NCBI GenBank assembly: GCA_964477295.1
Contig: CAYZEZ010000193.1
Span: 1 to 9,674, forward strand
Source of the DNA: CAYZEZ01 sp964477295
Lineage (GTDB): Bacteria; Bacteroidota; Bacteroidia; Bacteroidales; SM23-62
Direction of reading: 5' to 3'
DNA length: 9,674 bases
Part shown: positions 1 through 5,764 of the stretch, piece after piece
How positions within the stretch are numbered: position 1 is the first letter of the stretch
Layout of the letters: every line of letters begins with the position of its first letter
Program-made: the position numbers and the translations under genes
The notes under the pieces: generated by a model
Told to the model about the DNA's origin: nothing
Seen by the model: the letters and a program-made list of their open reading frames with translations, nothing else
Databases searched by the model: none

Positions 1-474
1 AAATGGTCGATGATGGAACAGATCGATAAGAACTGGATGGAGATCATTGAATCCATCCTTGAATTTTATGTCGACCGCACCCCACGTTCCTTTGTTGAGC
101 GCAAAAATTATTCTCTTGTATGGCATTACAGGAATGCTGATCCGGACCTGGGTGAGATCAGGAGCTGGGAACTAAAGGATGAACTTAAAGCGCTGGTGGG
201 TAATTTTAACCTCGAGATCATGGATGGTGACATGGTAATTGAAATAAAGAATTCGGGTATTAACAAGGGACGGGGGGCGCTGCAAAAAATGGGTGATAAT
301 ACTTACGATTTTATTTTTGCCATTGGAGATGACTGGACCGATGAATACACCTTTGGAGCCCTTCCCGAGGAGGCTGTTACAATAAAAGTCGGGACCAAAA
401 CCACTAAAGCCGATTATTATGTAGAATCTGTCGAGGATGTCCGGGGGTTGCTAAAAGGATTTACCGGGAAGTGA
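1..474 (+). CDS. Trehalose-6-phosphate phosphatase domain, 3' end (probably of a fused trehalose-phosphate synthase/phosphatase)
   Basis: The reading frame is open at base 1, so the gene starts before the window; 157 residues remain. What is visible is the C-terminal half of a HAD-fold trehalose-phosphatase, which removes phosphate from trehalose 6-phosphate in the cytoplasm. The conserved YSLVWHYRNADP segment lies at about 106-141, the motif III lysine segment GINKG at 256-270, and the metal-binding motif IV GDDWTDE at 325-345. The segment reading EFYVDRTPRSFVERKNYS, before the phosphatase core motifs, is typical of the OtsB half of bifunctional OtsA-OtsB proteins of Bacteroidota. That fusion is inferred, since the synthase half and the catalytic DxD motif are outside the window. 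The stop TGA is at 472-474. A stand-alone OtsB remains possible. The next gene on the same strand is 266 bp away across a repeat element, so co-transcription is doubtful. Confidence 0.9.
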   Translation, partial: KWSMMEQIDKNWMEIIESILEFYVDRTPRSFVERKNYSLVWHYRNADPDLGEIRSWELKDELKALVGNFNLEIMDGDMVIEIKNSGINKGRGALQKMGDNTYDFIFAIGDDWTDEYTFGALPEEAVTIKVGTKTTKADYYVESVEDVRGLLKGFTGK

Positions 475-499
475 TCATGTTATCCATTGCCGTCGGCTT

Positions 500-520
500 C
501 AGAGGCTGTGTAAAAACTAA
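500..520 (+). repeat. Direct repeat copy 1 (end of the 490-678 element)
   Basis: This 21-bp stretch, CAGAGGCTGT-G-TAAAAACTAA, recurs at 1998-2018 with a single G/T difference. It overlaps the left inverted repeat of the element at 490-678. Confidence 0.75.
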
Positions 521-530
521 GTTAGTAGTC

Positions 531-585
531 ATTCTGTCCCGCCGGGCCCCCCAAGCACTCGGGGGGGAGTACTCGGGATCAGAAT
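531..585. repeat. GC-rich nested palindrome inside the repeat element
   Basis: The outer arms are ATTCTGTCCCG (531-541) and CGGGATCAGAAT (574-585), complementary except for one extra base. Between them lie a run of six C and a run of seven G separated by eight bases, and two copies of ACTCGGG (557-563, 571-577). The outer arms resemble the dispersed CATTCTGA/TCAGAATC palindrome with GC-rich sequence in its loop. It would form a strong hairpin in RNA or single-stranded DNA. Confidence 0.55.
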
Positions 586-606
586 CTGCAACTAATTGAT
601 AATGAG

Positions 607-627
607 ATCCTGAAATAAATTCAGGAT
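607..627. repeat. ATCCTGAA/TTCAGGAT dispersed palindrome
   Basis: Perfect 8-bp arms ATCCTGAA (607-614) and TTCAGGAT (620-627) flank a 5-base loop. From memory, palindromes of this type are common interspersed repeats in Bacteroidota genomes; I could not check copy number. It lies inside the 490-678 element and has no T-run after it, so it is not a typical intrinsic terminator. Confidence 0.55.
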
Positions 628-740
628 GACCATTTCCTGAAAATATTGCTATTTTTACACAACCTCTTCAGCCGACGGATTAAGATTTTTTCAAGCCACC
701 AAACCTCATGAAAAATTGCCCTTGCGTATAACCTGTTCCC

Positions 741-2018
741 ATGACCTTTGAGAAAGATATCCAATACTATAAGTTTTGCCTGTACGGATTCCTGAAGAAT
801 CAACGGTTCTTTGAGCCTTTCTTTATTTTGTACCTGCTTGATAAGGGATTTGGTTTCCTTGAGATCGGGACCATTTATACTATCAGGGAGATTACCCGTA
901 ATATTTTCGAAATACCTGCAGGATTCGGGGCAGATGCACTGGGCCGGAAAAAGACCATGATGACCTCATTTGGTCTGTACATCACTTCCTTCCTTGTATA
1001 CTGGCAGGCGAAAACATACTTCGTCCTGGTCACAGCTACGCTTTTCTTTGCACTGGCTGATGCATTCCGCACCGGCACCCATAAAGCAATGATTTTTGAT
1101 TACCTGAAGCATAAGGGATGGGGCGACCAGAAGGTCCATTACTATGGGCATACCCGGTCATGGTCGCAGCTGGGATCTGCAGTATCCTCTTTAATTGCTG
1201 CTTCACTCATCTTTATATCAGGCACTTACGAGCTGATATTTTTATTCTCCGGTATTCCTTCTATTCTCGGATTTTTCCTCATCCTCTCTTACCCGGGATA
1301 CCTTGACGGTAAAAATCAAAAGCTAAGCTTATCAGGGATTGGAGACAGATTTAAAAAGGTCTGGAAGGAATTTGCACTCTCTTTCCGCCGGCCGGAAATC
1401 TTTAAAGCGATCCTTAATGCATCTTCATTCAGCGGATACTACCGGGCAGTAAAAGATTACCTGCAACCCATCATTGTGTCCCTGGTTGTGGCACTGCCAT
1501 TTCTTTCCAGCTACGGGGAGGAGCAACGCTCCGCAGTTTTCGTTGGGGTAATATACTTTTTCATCTATCTTTCAACCTCGGCGGCATCCAGGAATGCCGG
1601 GAAATTTGCCGACCGGTTCCGTTATCTGGGCACACCGCTTAATCTTACACTTATTGCAGGGATTTTGATTGGGGCTGTTTCAGGACTTCTTTATCATTTC
1701 GAATTTATCCTGGTTTCGATTATTGCATTCATTCTTATATACCTCCTGGAGAACATTAGAAAGCCTGTCGGGGTAAGTTATATCGGAGAAAACCTTAACG
1801 AGGATATTCTTGCAACAGCACTCTCGGTAGAATCGCAGGGTCAAACATTATTTTCGGCAGTGTTGGCCTTTCTGCTGGGACTGTTTTCCGAAAAGTTTGG
1901 GGTGGGAACAGGATTGGTGATTGTATCCGGGATCCTGCTGGTTCCGGTTCCGTTTTTCCTGTTAGGAAAGAATGATCGGTTAACTGAGAACAGTAAACAG
2001 AGGCTGTTTAAAAACTAA
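741..2018 (+). CDS. MFS transporter, 12 transmembrane segments
   Basis: The 425-residue product is very hydrophobic, with about twelve membrane helices between residues 10 and 408 and a soluble loop at about 187-240 between the two six-helix halves. The major facilitator signature after helix 2 is present as GFGADALGRKK (residues 61-71), with a degenerate counterpart, RNAGKFADRF (284-293), in the second half. The family moves small solutes or drugs across the inner membrane using ion gradients; nothing here fixes the substrate. The ATG at 741 lacks a Shine-Dalgarno sequence, which is usual in this phylum, and the protein begins close to helix 1 as expected. The last residues (RLFKN) and the TAA stop are encoded by a copy of the terminal repeat also found at 500-520, so the original C-terminus was probably replaced. 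The gene converges on creD across 29 bp. Confidence 0.88.
   Translation: MTFEKDIQYYKFCLYGFLKNQRFFEPFFILYLLDKGFGFLEIGTIYTIREITRNIFEIPAGFGADALGRKKTMMTSFGLYITSFLVYWQAKTYFVLVTATLFFALADAFRTGTHKAMIFDYLKHKGWGDQKVHYYGHTRSWSQLGSAVSSLIAASLIFISGTYELIFLFSGIPSILGFFLILSYPGYLDGKNQKLSLSGIGDRFKKVWKEFALSFRRPEIFKAILNASSFSGYYRAVKDYLQPIIVSLVVALPFLSSYGEEQRSAVFVGVIYFFIYLSTSAASRNAGKFADRFRYLGTPLNLTLIAGILIGAVSGLLYHFEFILVSIIAFILIYLLENIRKPVGVSYIGENLNEDILATALSVESQGQTLFSAVLAFLLGLFSEKFGVGTGLVIVSGILLVPVPFFLLGKNDRLTENSKQRLFKN
1998..2018 (+). repeat. Direct repeat copy 2, forming the end of the MFS gene
   Basis: It matches 500-520 at 20 of 21 bases, in the same orientation, and supplies the final five sense codons and stop of the MFS reading frame. 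Bases 1994-2010 also form a perfect hairpin, TAAACAG-AGG-CTGTTTA, which copy 1 lacks. I found no inverted partner downstream, so this looks like a solo element end. Confidence 0.7.
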
Positions 2019-2047
2019 TTGATGTTCACCTATCTGTCATCCAGCAT

Positions 2048-3352
2048 TTACCTTCCTGATACCGGTTCATACCAATCGATATTTCTTGAAAGGTACATTA
2101 CAATCGCCAGCACAACAAACAATCCAACGCTACCCATTAACAGGGAAAAATCCTGAAGTTGAAGAAGTGTGAACAGGAATATGTACAACACCACCAAAGA
2201 AGAGGCCATGATGAGGGTATGCCGACGATTTTTAAAAATTGACCATGTGTAGGCAGTTATCATTGCTATAATGGATACGCTGGCTACCAGGTATGCTAAA
2301 CTAAATCCAATATGCTCTGAGAGCGAAAGCAGCAATACATAAAAGATGCTCAGGGCGATACCGACCAGTAAATATTGTATAGGGTGAATCCTGTACTTGT
2401 TCAGGACCTCCGAAAAGAAAAATACCATGAATGTAAGGGCAATGAACATAATGGCATATTTGGCCGATCTCATGCTCTTCTGGTACTGGTCGACCGGCAT
2501 CAGGAGGCTCACACCAAATGCGGCATCATCGATATTGTATTCCGAACCGATCCATGCCTGTGGGAAGCTCCTGTTCAGATGAAGGATCTCCCATCCGGCG
2601 GTAAATCCATCCTCTCCTATATCACGCCGGTCAGGCAGAAAGGCACCATCGAAACTGGGATTATTCCAATCCGATGTAAGGTTCACAGCGGTATTTTTCC
2701 CCAGGGGAGTAAAATTCAGTGATTCACTTCCGTTCAGGTCCAGTTTAAACGAAAAGGTATATCCTTGCTCCTCGCCCAGTTCCACATCAGCACTGAAACC
2801 GGATTGAACCACCTCTTTCGTGCGGGTACCCGGATCAACCGGCTTTAACGAATCATTCCAACTTATCTCCACCTGGTTCTGGATGCCCCTCATATCGGGT
2901 ATACCTACAAATACAAAGGCATCCTCCGGAAACAGATCGTTTTCCGCAATATCAAGGTCCTGCCAATCGGGCCTGCTGAATGAACCTGATAATTCAAGCT
3001 GTGATTGATAGACAGCCGTTTTAAATATCCCCCTGTATCTTATCCCGGGAATGATCTCTCCACTGATTTCCAGCCTGTCGGGCAGGAAATAATAGTATTT
3101 TCTCACCTCATAAACCTCTTCTTTTGTTTTTACTAGCTCCCGGTAGGGAACAGCCAGAACAGGTCCGCTGACAGTCTGCATCCCGCCCCATTTCGTCCCA
3201 ATTTCAAGCCGGGCTTCCTCCCTTCTCGATTCACGTTCATGGATGAGACCTTTTATGAGGGCTGCCGGGATCAGCATGACCAGGATCAAAATCCCGGTAA
3301 TGATCATTTTAACTGTTGTGGATTGCCAGAAAGAGGTGGTTTTATCAGACAT
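2048..3352 (-). CDS. creD: CreD family inner-membrane protein (cell envelope integrity)
   Basis: The 434-residue protein has the family's layout and roughly its usual length (about 450). There is an N-terminal membrane helix at 15-35, then the characteristic RESRREEARLEIGTKWG and SGPVLAVPY segments (residues 40-70). A large periplasmic domain extends to about 295, and four to five C-terminal membrane helices lie between 298 and 422. In Enterobacteria creD belongs to the CreBC regulon and its loss or overexpression alters envelope properties and colicin tolerance; its biochemical activity is unknown. No creB or creC is present here, so control must come from elsewhere. The ATG at 3350-3352 is preceded by an A/T-rich leader without a Shine-Dalgarno sequence. 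Family assignment is firm; function is inherited from the family only. Confidence 0.9.
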   Translation of the reverse strand: MSDKTTSFWQSTTVKMIITGILILVMLIPAALIKGLIHERESRREEARLEIGTKWGGMQTVSGPVLAVPYRELVKTKEEVYEVRKYYYFLPDRLEISGEIIPGIRYRGIFKTAVYQSQLELSGSFSRPDWQDLDIAENDLFPEDAFVFVGIPDMRGIQNQVEISWNDSLKPVDPGTRTKEVVQSGFSADVELGEEQGYTFSFKLDLNGSESLNFTPLGKNTAVNLTSDWNNPSFDGAFLPDRRDIGEDGFTAGWEILHLNRSFPQAWIGSEYNIDDAAFGVSLLMPVDQYQKSMRSAKYAIMFIALTFMVFFFSEVLNKYRIHPIQYLLVGIALSIFYVLLLSLSEHIGFSLAYLVASVSIIAMITAYTWSIFKNRRHTLIMASSLVVLYIFLFTLLQLQDFSLLMGSVGLFVVLAIVMYLSRNIDWYEPVSGR

Positions 3353-3697
3353 ATTTTTAAAAAATGGTTTTAAAAATAACGACTGGCCAGTCTGAATATT
3401 ACCTTTTATATGCTAAGAAAACTTAAAGTTGAAGGTTAATTGATGTTGGATTGAACTATGGATTCAGGGACTCTGTCCGCGTGTGTATCGTACCATGCAT
3501 CATCCTCATTGTGTTGCTCAAGGATCAGAACTTTTTTTCATTCATCCGCACTGTTACTGTAGTCATTAATAATCGTAAGTTATATGTATTCGTCGAATAA
3601 AGTTGTAATCTGTAACTAATACAACAGGATACATTATTCCTTACTATATATACATAAAGACATTTTTATTTTTATAATCGAATAGAAACCAATAACT
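3353..3697. other. Intergenic region between creD and the lipoprotein gene: creD leader, gene remnant, lipoprotein leader
   Basis: This 345-bp divergent gap holds the upstream region of creD (3353-3435), the remnant described at 3436-3537, and an A/T-rich leader (about 3560-3697) ahead of the lipoprotein gene. A TTG at 3603-3605 followed 24 bases later by TACATTAT (3630-3637) only weakly recalls the Bacteroidota TTG/TAnnTTTG promoter. No intact gene or RNA gene is evident. Confidence 0.5.
3436..3537 (-). pseudogene. Decayed 3' fragment of a mandelate racemase-like dehydratase gene
   Basis: Read on the minus strand from 3531, the frame gives VLILEQHNEDDAWYDT followed by a short tail ending IVQSNIN and a TAA stop at 3436-3438. 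It aligns without gaps to residues 380-407 of the intact dehydratase encoded at 4220-5593, with 18 of 28 residues identical and 61 of 84 bases identical over 3449-3532 by hand count. Just upstream (3538-3540) the frame hits TGA and the similarity fades. Downstream, the GYIPVPGKPGLG segment expected next is absent. So only about 28 codons of a related but distinct gene survive. The divergence suggests an old paralogue or homologue rather than a recent duplication. A chance match is unlikely given the shared LEHHN/DDxWYDT pattern. Confidence 0.75.
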
Positions 3698-4135
3698 ATG
3701 AAAAATCCACTTCGCAATTTTGTTCTAAGCATAATGGTTTTAGCTGTTTTGGCATTGACCGGTTGTGAAAAAGATGACACTACTCCCGATAAATCGTCTC
3801 TTATGACAGCCCATATCTGGAAATATAATAAACTCTCAACTACATCAACAGATACGGATGTTCAGATGTTTGTTAATCTGATGGCAGCATTGATGACAGG
3901 TTCCACAATGAATTTTTCTACCGATGGAACTTTTACAATGACAGTTATGGATATGACTGATAGCGGTACCTGGGAATTGAATCCTGATGGGACCAAAATT
4001 ACTATTGACAAAGGTACTACAGATGAGGCGGTGCAAAACATTATTACATTAACCAGCGATGTACTTGAATTTAGCGAAACAACGGAAGATGAAGATTTTG
4101 GCAGTTTTGATGTAAAATACAAATGGGTGAAATAG
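3698..4135 (+). CDS. Small lipocalin-like lipoprotein
   Basis: The 145-residue product starts with a lipoprotein signal peptide: a basic start (MKNPLR), a hydrophobic stretch at 8-20 and the lipobox LTGC with the lipid-bearing cysteine at 23. The next residues, EKDD, are acidic, as often in exported lipoproteins of this phylum. The mature part resembles the lipocalin-like domain common in Bacteroidota: an early tryptophan (W41), the NFSTDGTFTM strand pair (72-81), and SGTWELNPDGTKITID (89-104). These fit a small beta-barrel or half-barrel. It probably sits in the outer membrane or periplasmic face; the ligand is unknown. Residues 57-86 carry seven methionines, which is unusual. It stands alone, divergent from creD and convergent with the dehydratase gene. 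Confidence 0.85.
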   Translation: MKNPLRNFVLSIMVLAVLALTGCEKDDTTPDKSSLMTAHIWKYNKLSTTSTDTDVQMFVNLMAALMTGSTMNFSTDGTFTMTVMDMTDSGTWELNPDGTKITIDKGTTDEAVQNIITLTSDVLEFSETTEDEDFGSFDVKYKWVK

Positions 4136-4219
4136 ATACTTCCACCCGCGCCTGAGGAGCGGATATATCAACGTTTTTTTGCGCATGAAGCGGGTATTAT
4201 TTAGCCAGAGATTTGCAGG

Positions 4220-5593
4220 TTAAAGGAAACTCCAGAGGCGGTCGTGGGAACGTTCGTCGTCCCATTCGGGAGTGGGATCAAAATAACCACCGGAAGAAAT
4301 ATTTGCCTTTACAGCCTCCTCATTGAGTTCTATGCCTAAACCGGGCTTGCCGGGTACCGGGATATAACCGTCGGATTGAACAATCGGTTTTGGAACGCCG
4401 TCCACCAGAGTATCGTACCAATCGTCATCTACGTTGTGATGTTCAAGGACCAGGAAGTTTTCAGTGGCCGCAGCACAATGGATATTTGCGAAAAGAGTCA
4501 CCGGGTTACCGGCCATATGCATGGCCATCGAGATCCCGTGCTCCATCGCCAGATCGCCAATTTTTTTTGTTTCAAGCAGCCCACCCGAGGTGGCCAGATC
4601 GGGGTGACAAATAGAAATAGCTTGTGCCTCAAATAGTTTAATAAATTCCTCCTTCAGGTAGATATCCTCCCCAGTCAGGATCGGAGTGGTACAGGAATTT
4701 TTAAGCCTTACACATTGATCGGTATAGAACCAGGGGACCATGTCTTCCAGCCAGGCCAGGTTATATTTATCCAGTCTCTGTGCAAGCTTTATTCCATCCT
4801 CAATTCCAAAATGTCCGTAATGATCTGTTGCCAGCGGGATCTCCCAGCCAACAATATCGCGCACACCCTTTACATATTCCTCGAAAATATCCAGACCTTT
4901 TTCTGTTACCCGTATCCCGGTAAAAGGATGCTCAAGATAACCGGACACACCTTTGGACCATTGCTCAAAAGGATCAATTTCCCCTTTGGGCCAGGAAACC
5001 GTTCCTTCAATCCCTTCCAGCAAACTGATGGGAAGATCCATTTTCAGGTAGGTAAATCCCCTTTCAATACGCTCTGTTAAACGCCTTCCCTGTTCTCCTG
5101 GTTCTTTCGAAAATGGAGTATCTGAGTAAACCCGGATTTTATCCCTGAACTTGCCCCCCAGCATTTGCCAGCACGGCACTCCCCATGCTTTTCCGGCCAG
5201 GTCCCAGCATGCCATCTCCACCGCACATACGCCCCCTGCCTGCCGTGCATGATGACCAAATTGCTTGATCTCGCGGAAAATTTTATCCACATTGCATGGA
5301 TTCATGCCCATAATGCGACTTTTCAGTATCAATGCATAGGTTTTGCTGGCTCCGTCCCGGACCTCACCATAACCAGAAATCCCCTGGTTGGTATCGATCC
5401 TGATGATATGACGGTTGTGCACAGTTACCGTCCGCATATCAGTGATCCTTAATGCAGATGGCTCGGAACAGGTTTTTACATTATTGGGAATAGCTTCCAG
5501 TTCTTTTGCTGTCAGGAATCCTCCTAAACCAACGGCGGCCGTAGCTGCCGTAGATCTGCGAAAAAACTGGCGACGAGATAAACTAGGTTTCAT
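4220..5593 (-). CDS. Tat-exported enolase-superfamily protein (mandelate racemase/muconate lactonizing enzyme type, likely sugar-acid dehydratase)
   Basis: I start the gene at the ATG at 5591-5593, giving 457 residues, because it places a twin-arginine signal, SRRQFFRR (6-13), and a hydrophobic Ala/Gly stretch at the very N-terminus. A longer frame from 5656 would bury it. The capping domain follows (about 47-155), then the barrel. Likely metal ligands are D257 (ATDHYGH), E283 (WLEDMVPW) and E309 (LTGEDIYL), with H359 (MAMHMAGNP) as general base, D332 as its likely partner, and K184 in YLKMD. The superfamily abstracts a proton next to a carboxylate; this layout fits acid-sugar dehydratases of the galactonate dehydratase kind, but the substrate cannot be read from sequence. 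Export via Tat would put it in the periplasm. A remnant of a related gene lies at 3436-3537. Confidence 0.88.
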   Translation of the reverse strand: MKPSLSRRQFFRRSTAATAAVGLGGFLTAKELEAIPNNVKTCSEPSALRITDMRTVTVHNRHIIRIDTNQGISGYGEVRDGASKTYALILKSRIMGMNPCNVDKIFREIKQFGHHARQAGGVCAVEMACWDLAGKAWGVPCWQMLGGKFRDKIRVYSDTPFSKEPGEQGRRLTERIERGFTYLKMDLPISLLEGIEGTVSWPKGEIDPFEQWSKGVSGYLEHPFTGIRVTEKGLDIFEEYVKGVRDIVGWEIPLATDHYGHFGIEDGIKLAQRLDKYNLAWLEDMVPWFYTDQCVRLKNSCTTPILTGEDIYLKEEFIKLFEAQAISICHPDLATSGGLLETKKIGDLAMEHGISMAMHMAGNPVTLFANIHCAAATENFLVLEHHNVDDDWYDTLVDGVPKPIVQSDGYIPVPGKPGLGIELNEEAVKANISSGGYFDPTPEWDDERSHDRLWSFL

Positions 5594-5700
5594 TGTTTCA
5601 TAATTAGTTCTTGACGTAGTTGTTAAAATTAAAATAATTTCTTGAACAATGATCAAAGTCCGGCGCAGGCAGTTTGGAGTTTTCAGCCGACAATCGCCTT

Positions 5701-5764
5701 TTTGCAGCCGGCAGTCGGCAGTACCAGGTCAGTCACCACCCCATTACTCACCGCTCACTACTCA
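5701..5764 (-). repeat. Heptanucleotide repeat arrays after the permease gene
   Basis: On the minus strand the sequence reads in 7-base units: TGAGTAG, TGAGCGG, TGAGTAA, an 8-base TGGGGTGG, then TGACTGA (5764 down to 5729). After a 7-base gap come CTGCCGA, CTGCCGG and CTGCAAA (5721 down to 5701). The first TGA of the first unit is the stop codon of the permease gene. The rest of the 168-bp gap to the dehydratase start shows no gene. Confidence 0.6.

Larger units (their letters stand above)
490..678. mobile_element. MITE-like element with 27-bp imperfect terminal inverted repeats
   Basis: Bases 490-516 and 652-678 are inverted repeats matching at 24 of 27 positions by hand alignment. The best core is AGAGGCTGTGTAAAAA at 501-516 against the complement of TTTTTACACAACCTCT at 652-667. 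The 189-bp unit has no credible coding capacity; a 60-codon frame on the minus strand is chance. It contains two smaller palindromes (531-585 and 607-627). I see no convincing target-site duplication. Its size, long terminal repeats and lack of a gene fit a non-autonomous transposable element. A large folded intergenic palindrome acting in the transcript between two same-strand genes is the alternative. Confidence 0.55.

Noticed and set aside
2016..2026. The 11-mer TAATTGATGTT occurs here and at 3437-3447, flanking creD, with a similar string at 590-600.
   Set aside because: Several 11-base matches are expected by chance in a window this long, so I do not treat it as a recombination scar, although the second copy does lie at the edge of the gene remnant.
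3381..3392. Perfect 12-bp palindrome GACTGGCCAGTC upstream of creD.
   Set aside because: Palindromes with 6-bp arms are expected about twice by chance in a window of this size, and nothing else marks it as an operator.
4144..4195. ACCCGC/GCGGGT inverted repeat in the convergent gap between the lipoprotein and dehydratase genes, with a T-run inside.
   Set aside because: The arms are only 6 bp and 40 bases apart, and the T-run is in the loop, so it is not a credible intrinsic terminator.
5594..5656. A 21-codon N-terminal extension of the dehydratase gene from an ATG at 5656.
   Set aside because: It would place the twin-arginine signal away from the N-terminus; the ATG at 5593 gives a normal Tat signal.
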